A stretch of 64,000 nucleotides of DNA from Alisma plantago-aquatica (Eukaryota; Streptophyta; Magnoliopsida; Alismatales; Alismataceae), in contig OY856413.1 in the NCBI GenBank assembly GCA_963693085.1, positions 472,690,879 through 472,754,878 of the forward strand, read 5' to 3'. The notes beneath the pieces are model-generated. The model saw nothing but the letters and a program-made list of their open reading frames with translations. It was not told where the DNA came from and searched no databases. Positions within the stretch are counted from its first letter, which is position 1; the number at the start of each line of letters is the position of its first letter. This document shows, piece by piece, positions 34,501 to 49,500 of this stretch. A program made the translations under genes and the position numbers.

Positions 34501-37500
34501 TTGCGGCTGGACCTACGGCAGCATGAGAGGGACTACCGAAGTCCAGCAGCGATGGACGGGGGTGGGAACCCTCCCTTAGGCGGCGATCAGCAGCGCCGCA
34601 GGGAGGCTCCGCGCTCCTGCCGCGCGCCGGCGGCGAGGAGCAGCAGCCGCTGCTGCTGGCGGCGGCGGCCGGCTGCTGGAGACGGACCGGCGGCGGCCGG
34701 CGGCTGAAGGGAGAAGAGGGGGGGGGGGAGGGGGGGCGGAAGGGAGGGACGGCGCCGGGCGGGAGGGAGGGCCGGCGGCTGGAGCTTAACCTGCTCTTGA
34801 TACCATGTGAACGGAAGAGACGGATGGAGCGTTGTTGCACACTGGCAACGTAAGAGACCCAATAGGGTTCTCCTCTCTATTTATAGTAAAAGGAAAATTA
34901 CATGTAGGTACAGCAGTAATATGAAATATGAAATAAACACAAAGTAAAGATATAAGTAAAGATATATTAACACTTACTAATTACTAATTAACTAAATTTG
35001 TAGTTGCTAGTTAGTAACATAGGTTATATAAGCTCTAATTTGTAAGTTTGTAACTTGTGGGTTTGTAAGTTTGTATTAATCTCAAGGGACTCAACAGTGC
35101 TACTCATTTGTGCACTCATTCATCAAGACATCAACCTAACCCGATCTTGAACATATAAAGTTATTGTATAATCTAGTGTCTTTGTGTCTAAATAGTATGT
35201 TTGCAATATTTCATAACTTAATTCCTTCATTTTACCATTGAATTTCCATTAAAATCCTGTCAAAATAGCTCATCTTCCTTCACTTACTCATGTGGAAGCC
35301 CCCCCCCCCATATCCGATATGAAAGACTTTTTGCATATTTAAAATTTCTTGGCATTTAGATCATCCTAGTAAAATTTCATGATTTAATTTGCTCATTTTG
35401 AAGTCGAATAAAATATCAAAATTTGATTAAAATCTTTGCAGATTTTTGTTTCTGAGCCATCGAAACAGGGTCAAAATCTAACATTTAATTATATTTTTGT
35501 AACTAGATCCTTGACTCCTTGTAATTAAATAACATATCAAAAACAAATAAAAAGACTAAATATGAATCTCTTGGGAGCTTTGATCCTCAATCAACTATGT
35601 TTATCTTCAAAAAAAACTATACTCCGATGAGTTAGATGGACGCCCAAAGACCCTAGTCCTTGTGGTTGCAGTTGAAGTAGAGCACAAGCACCTAAAGCCA
35701 GAATTGTGGATCTTGGAGTCATCAGGAATATGATACATGACTGGAGTGCATAATTGTAATCAGAATCCTAGGGTAGTAGCAGGGAGAAAAACCTCAAAAT
35801 CTGTATTATCTCGTTTCGCATCTGTCATAACAATCATCACTAGATTGGGGTTATGCATGATGCTCTAGTTTGACTTCATTGTAGGCTCGGTAGAATTGGA
35901 GACCTAATGCATCATTGTGTTATTGCCTGCAACATCAGTGTCGGTGGTTGCATGCTGGAAACAGCTTGCAACAGGTACAACACGATGTGCCTCAAGAGAT
36001 CTTTGCTTTAGGTGTGTGATGTGCTTCTTTCTTAAGCCACGAAGCGAGCTATTTGGTCTCACATATCCTGCACTATAGCCCATGTATCATCGTAGTTGCC
36101 ATCAGCTTCGTGACTCAATTTGTGGTTGCAGTCATCAGGAGATAATCTACTTGGTGCAGCATGGTTGCTCTTGACGGTGTGAATGGAGGATAACCTTACA
36201 AAGGCGTTTGCAGGTTCACCGATGTGAGTAGGCATTGTTGGACCCCACATGGTTCGTTAGTAAGCAATAACAATACTTGTAGTTAGGCAACATTAGCATT
36301 ATCGCTCTTCCTTATCCATTCTTACCCCACCGCACCAAGTTGATCCCCTACAACTACGTCCCTAGAGCTAAATAATATCCAAAAAAAAAAAACTAAAGAC
36401 ATCCAATCTCTGGGGAACTTCTGTCCTGCATCACATTTTCTATTTTAATATACAGATTACATCTAATTAAACAAAAAAATGCAACAAAATGGATCTGAAT
36501 TACATTCAAACAAATAAAATTTCCGATATTGCAAATCTATGTTTTCCAATGTTGTTTTCAGTTCTGAAAATCGTATTTTTCATCCCTTCGACACCCAATC
36601 AAATAACCTCTAGCTACAATTGCTACATAATTTTTTTTTATATGAAAAATAATTAGGTTTATGAATTATTTTGTACATTGGTATCATAAGGTTTTAAGTC
36701 ATGCTAAAGCATTATGTCTGTTGATAATATTATTACCTCAAAGCTCAATTCTTAAAATAAATTAAAATGTCAATGTGTAAGAATACATGAGTAGATTTAA
36801 GGCCGAGCATCCACTGCACCTTCAAAGAACTCGTAGTCATACATACTGTTTAACAAGGTATTCAATCTCAAAGTTCAATTTTTTTCCTACGACAATTGTT
36901 ATTGTAAAACTACTAAATGTTGTAGGAGAACTTTACCGATGTATCAGCTGACGTTTGATCATCATCACAACCACTAAAGGAAATCACATCTCCACCACTT
37001 GTACCCTTCCAGACACCAGATCTTGGACGATGGTCTTCCCAACCATATTGTCCAGACCTGTACCCATATGTTAACATTACTTTTGAGCACTTCATATTGA
37101 TAAGTACACAATTTCAAAAGAGCATTTTTCATATACATGGTAAGGCGAAGAAATGAAAGAATATTCAAAATTTCAAATGAGAGGAACTTTGATAGTACTA
37201 AATTATACATATATGTCCATATCATGACATCGTGTGAGTGAAACTTAAAATGGAATCTCAAATATGCTAATCAAGGTAAAAAATTATAATATTGTGACTC
37301 CAGACTTTCATAATTGGTATTACTATATGATTACACAAGTATTATGGGAAAAAAGGAGAACAAAAATATCAACATTTCCATTCCACAAGAGCATAATTAG
37401 TTAATTTTGTTAACATGTAAAGAGCTTCTTTACAAAAAAATCAATAATATTTCAAATGTTATCTACCTTTTATACATTTACATTTTAGCATGTACATAAT

Positions 37501-40500
37501 GCATTATTAAACCCACCACTAAAATTACTTAACCGTATCTATACATGCAATAATGTAATATACAAACAATTACTTGATGCATGAATAATACAAAATCGTC
37601 TATATTATAAACAATCATATGATCCAATTCAATCCTACAACATATAAATTGATATCAAATATACATTTGTTCAACTATTTAATTTTTCTATGCAAATATA
37701 TTGCTCTATTGGAGATAATTACTATGTAACCAATTTATCGGACAATCAGTATGCAACTAATTTCTTGTCTAGTATTATAAATGCTTTTCTTCTAATAGAA
37801 TACTGCAAAATAGCACAGAAAATATAATTATATTAGGAAATTGTAAAATTGCCGACCCCAACATAGTTGGGATTGAGGCTTAGATGATGATGATGATGAG
37901 AATCAAGTAAAGTGTTCAAATAAATCTATCAAATCAAAAAATAAATATTATGCGCAAATTAAAGGGGTGATAAGGGGGAAATATACACTGAAAATATTGT
38001 TCCAAAATCTTAGGCTCTCAATGGCTTATAATCATCATATACCTCTCATCCAAGTCAGGGTCAGCTACATGGATCCTTCTTTTTCATTTTGCTCTAAACC
38101 ATATTCTCACTCAGATTCATAGTTGTATAGGCGGCCAGGTGTTGCCTGGGGGGGTGCCCAGACAGCCTAGGCGTTTATATTTATATACATACATACATAT
38201 ATAGATATGTATGTATGTGTGTATATATGTATATATATATATATATATATGTATAGGGATGTATTCGTTACCCAGCTGGGTAACATAAATTAGTTGCCTA
38301 GCAATTATGTTACCATAGTCACAATATACTTCGAATTTTTTAAAAAATCACATTTAAAACGTGAATTTTTCTCTAGACGTATCAAACGGACGAATAATTC
38401 CTAATTTGAGCAAACTCACAATATATTACGTTTTATTCTCGTATTGTTCACGAATTGCTCACGTTTGACGTTTTCTTCCCGTTTTATACTTTTTTCATGT
38501 ACTTTCTCATTTTATACTATTTCAGACTCTTAACTTAATTTGAGTGTATATATGTGCATGTGTATATAAATACACACGCACATATATGTGTATCATGTAT
38601 GTATGTGAGTTATACATGTATGCAAAAGATGTATAGATATGTACTTATATATTGTGCAATATATGTATACATATATTTATACTACTATAAAAAGAGTGAA
38701 TAATTTTTCGTAATTACAACATTGCCACTAGCCAATCAGATTGCAGTATTTTTAAAATACTGCACTCCTTAACTCTCTCTCTTCTCAGCCTTTTCTAAAG
38801 AATTTACTATTTTTACAAGTCTTTTTTCCTCTTTCCTCAAACGACAACGGATCCCTCTATCTCCGCCCACTCCCTCCCATAACAACCACGATCGTCAATT
38901 CTCTTTCCTATCCCTTATCCTAATAACGGCTCATCCATTCTCTCTTCCCCGTTCCCGGTCTCTTCCCCATTGTCCCACTCTGAATCACAAAACTCTTTGT
39001 TAAACCAAAATAAGACCATCCAATTGTCTTACGTTATATGCATTAAAGAAAAGGACAATACATGAATATGGATTATTACAGAAAATGAATTAAATCCACT
39101 GCTCTTTTAACTCTCCATACAAAACTACCTTTTCAAGCCACATTCTCCATCTCTATTGTCCAACAACCTCACGATGACTAAGCCCTCAGTCTTCTCTTTT
39201 CCTTAAAAATCTAATCTATCCCCATTTTGAAACAACGTTAGATTCAACAACTACCAAGCCATTTCTTTTGGCATAAAAAAAAGATGAGCGTGACTGTGAG
39301 TTCCCGCTTTGCTTGTTTCCGATCGAATTTCAATTCTATTCACGTCCTGAAAACCTGAGACATGGAAGCGGTTATAGATAAACACGACTGACTATGCATT
39401 GTTCTATCCACGTCCACCCACCGGTTTATTCACAACACTCTTATTGTTTCTCTCTTTCCATCCTTTCCCCTCTCATCCTTGATGAAAAACGCACACTCGA
39501 TGATAGAGAGTGGAAGGCAAGGAAGACTGACGGGGATGCCATTGGCGGCGGTGGTCAGTAATTAATCGACCATGATTGAAGACGCCGACAAATCGTTGTG
39601 TTCTTTCTTGGCTACTGGAATTCTATCCCTCCTTTTTTAATTCCAGTAGTTGTTGCAAATGGTTAGATATTGTTATTGATTCCACTCATAATAAATGTTT
39701 CTGCCTGTGGTGCTTATTTACAGGATGATCCGTGCAAACCGTCTTGTTCGTGGAACTGAAAGAAGATTGAAGACGACCCGTCCTAGGTGGTGGTGTATTT
39801 ACAGAAAAGGAAGCCGAAAAAGGAAGCCAGGAGTCAAACATCAGCTACAACAGCACTAGCAGCCTCCAGAGGCACCACCATCACAGCCTCACTGGGCCCA
39901 TATATTGCAACTCTCGCTATAATAGTCTTTGTCTAGCCACCTATGGAGTGATTGCTATTCAAGTGTGCTGGAGAAACTAGAAGCTGGGCACCAAACCAGG
40001 ATAGTCAAATCCTGTTGTTTCGAAGGCAGCGTCGATAGTAGGGGACGGGATGGGCGGTTGGACTTCTCCTATTTCCAGAAAAACCACTACCAGCGTTGAA
40101 TACCTATAGGCAAAAGGTTCTATGTCTCCTCAAGTTTGGGTTATTAATTCTTTCACATGTTTACGTCTCCTCAAGTTTGGGTTATTAATTCTTTCACATG
40201 TTGCTCGCCATATTTGTTGTTGGGTTTGTTGTTAGTTGGCAATACTACTACTCGAATGCAGATTCCAGTAGGAGGAAGGGGTGTTGCCATATTCACATTC
40301 ACTGTGCTGTGTACCTCCTAAAATTTGCGGTTGTTGTCTGTATCTTTTTTAGGTGCTCAGGTAATTGTTGTTTCAAATGTTATTGCAAGAGACAAGTTGG
40401 ACCCAGACTCGGAGTTGAATACGACGAGGTTAACAAAAAGGAAAATGTAAAAATCTGCACCTCATAAGCAACAAGCGCCAGTGAATATCCCCATCGTAGT

Positions 40501-43500
40501 CAGGTCTCAAATGTACCCACATTACTTCATTCTCAACGGATTTTAGCTAATACCGTGGTATCATTACCGACCTCAAACTCAACAGTTATCTTGCAGCCTC
40601 TTGAATATTAATTCACAGTTCTATCTTTCCGGTTTGTAGAGGAGGTGTGGTATCAATACCACGGGTCTACTTGATCATCTGCAGTCATTCTAACAATTCT
40701 ACAACTATTATTTGCTCCATCATCATCTATACCTGAAATACAGTAAGTACCTTTACCTAAAAGATTGTTTCGTACTTTGGCAACACCTTTTTGTGTGCAC
40801 ATCTTCGACGTGTCGTTTTTCAATTTACATGCATATTGCATAGTCTTTCTACATGCAAGCCTTGCAAATTATTTAAAAATCTCCAGAATTTATTCAATTG
40901 TAACTCTCCACAATCGTGCTCCACTTTTTTCTCAAACTGCAGATCATTAAATTGAATAAGTACGCTCATGAGATTCCTTTGCTATTCTTGATTCAGAATT
41001 ACTGGCACGTCTATACATGATCCCACAGTAATCTAACACATAAATGCACGTGAGAACTATCTTTTTTGAATGGTAAAGAGACATTTTTATCTAAGTGTGT
41101 GTTAAGTAAATTTCATTATTTCTATTTCAGCTTCATGACGTTTGAATCTATACTTATCATAAAAAGAGTGAGTTTTCTATTAATTACAACAACGCCATTT
41201 GTTTTCTTTTCGAGAAAAGTTGTAGGCAATGAGTCAATTTCTTTGACTCGCTCTCTTCTGACATGTTTGCTCATAATTTTTAAATTTTCTTAGATTTTCT
41301 TCTCATCTTAACACTCTTGGTAATAAGTTATACTTCTCTCTTACTTGTTGCCAAAACCTCCCGGCATATTCTCCACCATGCCTCTTCCATAATCATGGTG
41401 GCAAATACCTTGCCATAATTGTCTTCGCAATCGAGTCCATGATCTAAAGACCAATTTGCAAAATATTATCATCACGTTTTTGTTTCCGTTACTTATTTGC
41501 AAGCTCCTGCGGCCCTGCCCATTACCTTCTATGAATACTGGATATCTCCGCATCCACAATCTCTCTCCACTGCTGACTTAATCCTTAATAACTCCATTAT
41601 TATCTCACGCGGTGTTTTAGTTTCATTCTTGGTACATGTGTGATCGTCACTTTCAACTCTTCGTTAATGCTTACAAGATAGCCTTCTTTAGAAATGACAC
41701 ACCCTCTTTTACCAGACTTTTTGTTTTATTTGTTATTCTCTCACAATTCCACTCTTATTAATTAGATATGCTTCTCTCTATTAGTTGTTGTCATAACGCA
41801 TGGATTCCTATCCCTCAGTCCTGGCAGTAACCGTCTAGCAACAATTATGTTCAAAATTGACTCCATAATCGAATAATCAATTTGTAAAAAAAATTATCTT
41901 CACATTTTTTTACTGTTTTTGATCAGTTCGTTCTTCCCCATTAGATTCCATGAGCATGCAACAAGCCCCCGTTCTTATACTCTCTCCGTTATTGGGTCAA
42001 TCCTTAATGATTCCACAATTCTCTCCCCCACCCTCCAAAGTTTCCGTTTCATTCTTCATTCATTGCTTTGTTGTCACTCTTATCTCTTCGTGTATACTTG
42101 GCCACCGTAAATTGAGTTACAATATGACCTTCTCTAATGATGTAGTAGCAAGACAAAAGATACGGTAGCATGAATATTTATTATTGGTAGGAGAATGTCG
42201 AAGAAGGAAAAAATTATTAAGATTGTAGCTTTGCTTATTTTTTTTTTTTTGTTTAGAGACTAATTTGTATCCATGGATCAAAAAATGAAGAATCTAGCAC
42301 TAAGGTGATTACCTATTTTATTTTTGGGCCTATAAATGGCTACAAGAATGTCTCTCCTTCTCAACAGTTGTCTAGCGCCAATGCAACTAAAGAAAATTTC
42401 CATCCTTGTGTATCTTATGTAATGTGTCAAATTATATATAGTGTGTCTCTTCTATAGCATTTATGTCCTTGATGCATCCACGCCTGGTTTCCTCTAATTA
42501 GGTGTATGCTCCATGTTTTGTAACGTCATCAACCACGTTTTCATTAAGTTTAACAAAGAAAACTACAAAGATGACTTAATTTATTTTCCTGAAGTGGGTG
42601 ATAAACTGAGGCGCGCTATTAAAATTGCTTTTGAGTTCCTAGATGACTGCAACAGATTCTTGTCCTTCTATTTAAGGTTTTATGTCCAAGATCTATTCAC
42701 AAGAATATTCTTCTATTTTCTTTTAATTTTGTAAATAACAAAGACAATATACCATGTGGATCTCAATCTATCCAGTTATTTTATAGCAACTGCTTGCTAT
42801 ATATCTCTTAGGTCTTTTACTCTTATCTTCTTTTGAATTGCATTTCTCTATTAATTCATTCTCAGACATCTCTTTCGTTCGTTCTATCTCTTATTGGTAT
42901 GCTTTTTTTTCTTCCTAATATCAAATATTTATGCTTAATTTTTTTCAATGCTTAACTTCATATGGAAGTTCTATGCACTAATTTCCTCATTGGTTCTCAG
43001 CCCCAAAAGGTGTCTATCTTTGGCGATGCTGAGATGTATGAATATTGAATGGTTGCTATGATGTTTGAGATTATATGAGAATGAATTAAATGAATTCCGT
43101 GGTGGCATCCACCCTTTAGAAAGGGATAGACTATCCACAAACTTGGCTTCACTTTCGCGTCTCAATTAAAAAGATTTATTTATATTAAACTATTTTTTAT
43201 GTTGATTCTTTCTCTTTTGGTAGACTATCAACATCCTACGTTTAAATATTTGTGATGTGCAAATCCATTGATTGACTTCTATTGTTGCTTATTGGTTTTT
43301 TGTAGGTTGTGTTGAAAAAATGAGTGTAACATTTTTTTGGATGGAATTATGTTTGTGGTGTCATGGAGTTCGCTTTACTATTATATTTTCATGCTAAAGG
43401 AAATATGTTTACTTGTACAGGTAACCATGCACAATTACTTATATGCTAATTGGATTCTTTTCTCTTATATCATCATGATTGATTTTCTAAATAAGATACA

Positions 43501-46500
43501 ATTGTTGGCACTCTTGAATAATGAACGTCTGAGTTTTTGTCTTATTTTGACAATTATATAATAATATGACACGAGTGTGCGTGTGCGTGTGTGCGTGTGT
43601 CTGTGTCTGTGTCTGTGTATCTGTGTGCGTCTATGTGTGTCTGTGTGCGTCTATGTGTGTCTGTGTGTGTGTGTTTGTGTGTGTGTGAATCCTCCGATCT
43701 TTTTCTGACTTTTTCCCAAATCGTTGACCGTATTTTTACAGTATGTTGACTGTTTTTACCCTAATCTCCCGCATGATTCCCGTATCCCAAATTTTTCAGC
43801 TCGGCCAAACATATCATGAATACCGAATTTGTGACTATGTTGGTTACAATATAAGCATTCTGGTTACAATTTTGGCATTCTGCTTATAGATTATCATTCC
43901 TAGTTACAGTACATGGTGTGTCTGTGCGTGTGCGTGCGTGTGTGTGTGTGTGTCTATGTGTGTGTCTGTGTGTGTGTGTGTCTGTGTCCTCCGATCTTTT
44001 TCCGATTTTTTCCCAAATCGTTGACCGTATTTTTACAGTATGTTGACCGTTTTTACCCTAATCTCCCGCATAATTTCCGTATCCCGAATTTTCATCTCGG
44101 CCAAACATATCATGAATACCGAATTTGTGACTATGTTGGTTACAATATAAGCATTCTGGTTACAATTTAGGCATTCTGCTTATAGATTATCACTCCTAGT
44201 TACAGTACAGGGTGGACATTTTTTTTCTTTCAAGATGTCATTTTTACTGTTTTCAACGACTATGATACAAAATTGTGTTTACAAAACGAGTCTTTGTATT
44301 ACAATTTTGGTCGTCTCATTACATATTGGTGTCTTCCTATTACAAAACTAGATCCACAGGTAACTATGCTCTAAATACACACACATATAGTTATATGTTA
44401 ACCTATGAACAATATATGAATCAGTAGGAAATATGAAGAGAATTTGGGAAGAGGAAGAATAAGAATGGAAGAGCATTAACGTGAGAGGAGATTGGATGAA
44501 ACAATAATAGAGAATGGAAGGGACATCGGAAGGAAGAAGAAGAACGGAGCAGCAAACTACCTTCTTGGTGGAGCAAAAAGAAACAGGGGGGGGGGGGGGG
44601 TTAAGAACAAAAAGAAGGAAGAAGAAATTGTTGCTAAAATCATTGTGTAGTAGCAACATTGCCACTTGATGGAGGAAAAAAAACAGAAAAGTGGGAGGCG
44701 AAAGAAGAAATAACAAAAATAAAACTACAGCAAGTCTACAAAGATGGTAAAAAGTAGAGTTTTCATTTCTTTAACTTAGTGGATCAGCAGTAAATTAGTT
44801 ATAGAGGGAGGAGCAGCAGTAATTCGGTAAATTGGCAAAGTGGCTTCTAGGTGAAGGGAAAAAATTGTGGAGCGTGCAGTAGATTAGTAATAGAAGAGTG
44901 CAGGTAAATTAGTGATAGTGGGGAGCAACAGTAACTCCATCACTTTGCAGCTTATAGAGCAATCTTTCAACAAAAACAAAAAAAGGTCAACTAGCCACCC
45001 AGGCCGCCAAGAGGCTTAACTAGGCTGGGTGTCTAGGATCTGGAACCCAAGTGGCAGCCTAGGCAAATGCCCGGATAACTAAGCTCGGATTCTTATTACT
45101 ACTGTTCTGATTTATTCCATTTTGTGAATTTCTTAACTAACACTCGAGATGCACATGAAAATTATATTTTGTGTAGCCTGTTTGAATAATTCTAGTTTGC
45201 ATGAAAGTATTCATGACTTATTCAAAAATATAGATATGAAATTTGCTAAAGAATGAAGTATTTATATGAACAATAAATGCATGGAAACATAATAGAAGAA
45301 TTGAAAAGTATGATCAATTATTACCTAGCAAAAAAATTACATTAAATGGTATGGTGATTCCAGATATGTGTGTGTTACAATTATATTATGTATACCATTT
45401 CATTTAAGTTGAAATTACAAATTCATGCTTAAAACATATATTATATCGATACATAAGGTTATATAGTTAGATGATACATCAAACAATGTGTTAGTTACAT
45501 GATAAAATGTGAATGCTTGAACATGCCGATTCAACCTACAGAATAATAATGGATTTTTCTAATGAACGTAAAGCTCATAATCTACGAAATTCATGTGTCC
45601 TTTACCCAACAATAACTTATGAGTTCTTTCCATATTTATTTATTATGATACCATGTGAATGCTAATTTTTGTTTCATCATTCAAAAGTGCATTGCAATAA
45701 TGGAATTACAATACAGCATTTAATTATATTTACTAAATATGACGTTCCACTCATAAGTTACTGCCAATTTTAAGATATTTAGTTTAACATGTTACAATCA
45801 ATTAATGTTTTGAAACAACATGTTTTTAAACTAAGAAAATAAAGTTGAGTAGGTTCTACCAAGGAAGAAAATGTCTGATTTCAATGTCGTTTAAGTGGCC
45901 ACAGAAACAGAAACTTCGATAGAAATTTTGATGAATGCGTTCCTGTCGCTTCGACGGAAAAGTTAACGAATTAATTTATGAAATTTTAGCAGAATGATCT
46001 ACTAGTGTAAATCTACTCAAATATGTAATAATATTTCATATTGGATATGTGCAGGATGGGGTCTCATCATTTGTGAGTGAATGGTCCCAAACTGTTTCGA
46101 TGGGCATTTCGATGGGAAAATTTTATGTCAATTTTTGATGGTAATATCAATGAATTAAGTCATTATAGTTTGCAAGAACAATATATAGACTTAAAGACAC
46201 AAAACTGTACAAAAAGTGCTCTAGGTAATACATAGTATATGAAAAAGTAAATATATATATATATATCGATAAATTGTCTGTTTCGAGAGTTTCGTCAGTC
46301 CATTTCGATGTTCGATTGCCACCGAAACAGAAATTTTTCACGAAATTTCACACATCCAATGAAAAATCATATTATTATATATATACACTTGTGAAAGAAT
46401 GTCATACTCAATATAAGAAAATTTAAAAATAAATTCTAATTCGTGGTAGAGCATTGTGTTATATCGAGTCAGTTACTCGTGGGTTGCAGGTACCTGCAGC

Positions 46501-49500
46501 CATGCTCATTAAGGCGTGTTGTTTTGTGTCAAGGCATCCCAAGGGGGGTGGTGCTTTGACCCACGCCAAAACTTATCCGCCGCAGCCGCCTTATGCAATA
46601 GGCCTATTAATAGTTTTTCATGTTCTTTTTTATGGTCCTAACATTCCCATGAATTATTTTTGTCATTGTTAGGTATCTAAATACCATTATTTTTAGGGAT
46701 TAACAGCCTTAATGTCATTTTCAGAATACCCTTAGCCTATGCTTTGGATTTAGTTTTTATATTGAGAACTGTGTTATATTTTTCATTGCAATGTAAAGGG
46801 TCATTATAGTTATATTAGAACCACTCTTGCATGTCATAGAAACCCCAAATACCCATATCTTATGTAAAAGATCTGCATATAGAAAGCATGGATATTATCT
46901 GAAATATAAAAAAGTTGGCTGTCTATATATATAAAGACTGTGATATCCCTATTATGGTTGTAATTGCAATACAAAATATTGAAGCACCTACTTTAGAACC
47001 CCTGTTTGCTATTATAAGAGCCCAAAATATTGATACTAACCACTTAAATATAAAGTGCCCGTGTTTTGTACATGGTTTGGTATATACTTTTGAAATTTAA
47101 CCATCAAAAATATGTATGTAGCCACAAGTTTGTGTATATAGCTATGCACATAATCATAAAATATATGTATAAGGGGTGAATACATCCCATATATGTAGAA
47201 TATATATGTATATAGGTGGGGAATAGGCTAAAATAATACATATATAAGGCGCCTAGGCGCACCCAGGCACACCAAGGCATTCAGCCTTGGCGATGTGGCA
47301 CCTTGCCGCCTCAACAAGTACGCATGCAGCCTAACCTGTTTGAACAGGTTTGGGTGGAAACATACACACCTTAACATGACACAACTGAACCCAGCCCGTT
47401 TAACAACAGGTCTAGATGGTAGACCCACAGGCATTTATGAATCTAATTCTTAGAAGAAAAAGTGAATAGCTGTTCATCATAGATGTAAATTACATTTTAT
47501 TGTGTTATTGAATGATATATGAACTAACTATCCAATTGCTTTATCATTTAATTGTTATTCATTAAAAGAATGTGGCATATGTTAACAGTTTCTTTGATAT
47601 TGCAGAGGTTTCTAACTATTTGTTTGTTTAAACTAATCCACTCTTGTGTCCAACTCTTTTACATCATTTTACTTTTTCTGATTTGTATTTTTATATGATT
47701 GTGAGTTGTATATATAGATATTAGATGGTTCATTTAATATTTATATTGTTAGAACAATTTAAGAGGGTACCCACTGGACAACCACTACCAGCAAGTCGGG
47801 GGATGATACTTTTTATCAGCCATTTAAATAAGGGTCTCACCCAAACTCCATACAGCCTCTCGGTTTGATAGGTCTAGTGTTAAACAGGCTGTGTGGATTC
47901 CATGTCACAAAAAAGAGAATGGCAAGGAGAATCCATTTGAATAATACTTAGTTAGGACATTAATAAAACCAGATATGGTACGTTCTATTATTTCAGACTA
48001 TCTCTAATATTTTTGTTCATGTTTTGAGGCTGATTTGGGCATATTCATGTACTTGTAGAAAAAGCCAACATCGCCACCTTGTCATGATACTACCAACTGG
48101 ATTCTTAAGATGGCAGCCAAAATGATGTATTACAAGAAGGATTGCACTCAGATACCATATTGATGAAGAATGACACACATAGATTTGCAATGTGAGGATC
48201 ATATTCCACATGCCTCGAATTTCTCGTCATATAGTTCAACAGAAAGATTGATTTGAAATTGTTTTCACTGTCAATTTCAAGATGCTTCTGACATCAAATA
48301 AAACTGATGTTTACATAGAAATTGTAGCATTAACCTCATCTAATTCAGTATGACCCTCTCCTATCAAAAGTTACCTAGAGTAATGAAAAAAGAATATGGA
48401 TACCAATAGCAAAATTGAAACAGAAGCCATAGAGATAATGAAGTAAGCTGTTGAGTCTTTTGTTTCTCAAGATCAGCCCTATCTTAATGAGGAACTGGCA
48501 TTATGCTGTTTAATTGCGGTAAGGATGGCTCGGCATTTCATAGTTGTTGTGCCTATAGGCTAAGCCATGGATCCTAGATCTGGTAATAAAGGGACCACAA
48601 TCAGAGATAGTATTCCAAAACCAAACATCTCGGCCATATTATTAAGATATAAAATGCTTTCAGTAAAACAAAACGCTTAATCAGCAATAAGGATATTCTT
48701 TATATAAAAAAGTGACTTTTTACCTGTCCATTCTACAAAGGTACGGTAGATCTAGTACGGTGCCACTATGGCATGCATCAATAATTGCATGTAGCTTGAC
48801 ACCACGAGGAATTGGTCTTACAATTGCTTGATTGATTTCATCATCAACAATCATACCTTGTGTTTCAAAATCTAATGGGCAAAGAGTTTCATCAAATCCG
48901 TCAACTTCATCTCCGTTATAGTTTCTTTGTTGAGACCCATGTCCAGAATAATGAAAAACTAAAGAATCCCCAGGTTGACACCCTTGAACGAGCCAGTATA
49001 GAGCCATTCGGATGTTCTGCTTTGTAGGGATTTTAAATGGATCGGTTTCCTCCTCTGCAAGCTTCCAAAAAAATACTATTAAAATCTATCAAAAACAATG
49101 CAAAAGAGAAATTTGTAGCATAAGTAGTATACTAATATATAGATGAGAGCATTGGTGAACAGGACCACATCACAAGGTGAATTTTGTTGATAACCTACGT
49201 GCAATGATCATCTTGAATTACTGAACAGGTATATCGGTAATCACTAGAAAGTCTACAAACACAATGTGTTTTTGCTGACCCAGGCACGCTACAAACACAA
49301 TGTTAAAATCCCGACCATCCATAAACTTATGCCACATATAAACAATTCGTATTATCGCTGTGCTGGCAGAATGAACAGCTGAGAACAGTTCCAGGCAGCC
49401 AGTGGGCAGCCTTTCAGCCGTTTGCTAAACAACGGTAGAAACCACTGCTCGGACAGAAGCAATATTCTTCTTATTGCAGCAAACCATCACGAGCGAATTC

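Larger units (their letters stand above)
29812..34972 (-). mobile_element. Young Copia element with apparently identical LTRs
   Basis: 5,161 bp on the minus strand. LTRs (29812-29978 and 34806-34972, 167 bp each) read identically by eye and are flanked by an exact 5-bp duplication CTTAC (29807-29811 and 34973-34977). A primer-binding site lies inside the right LTR and a purine tract (minus strand GAGGGGGAG) inside the left LTR. Gag, protease, integrase, RT and RNase H are all present in Copia order with only two visible lesions. Identical LTRs mean a recent insertion into metacaspase intron 3, in the same direction as the gene. Confidence 0.95.
38119..45084. mobile_element. 7-kb interval with hAT-like ends in intron 2
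   Basis: The left end starts ATAGTTGTATAGGCGGCC and the right end is the inverse of GCTTAGTTATCCGGGC. Flanking 8-mers TCAGATTC (38111-38118) and TCGGATTC (45085-45092) match at 7 of 8. Both ends are rich in GCCTAGGCG-type words, as in the other hAT-like copies here. The interior has no transposase domain that I can read; it holds Helitron-like starts, microsatellites and a duplicated 220-bp block, so it probably took later insertions. The end pairing is suggestive, not proven. Confidence 0.5.

Noticed and set aside
34493..34862. Proline- and arginine-rich frames near the right LTR of the young Copia
   Set aside because: They lie in the GC-rich 5' leader between primer-binding site and gag; no relative codes protein there.
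38276..38284. Short palindrome around CCCAGCTGGG
   Set aside because: Too short and without partner sites to be called a regulatory element.
43913..44170. An 85-codon frame starting with Val/Cys repeats
   Set aside because: It starts in the GTGTCT microsatellite and continues in a duplicated non-coding unit.
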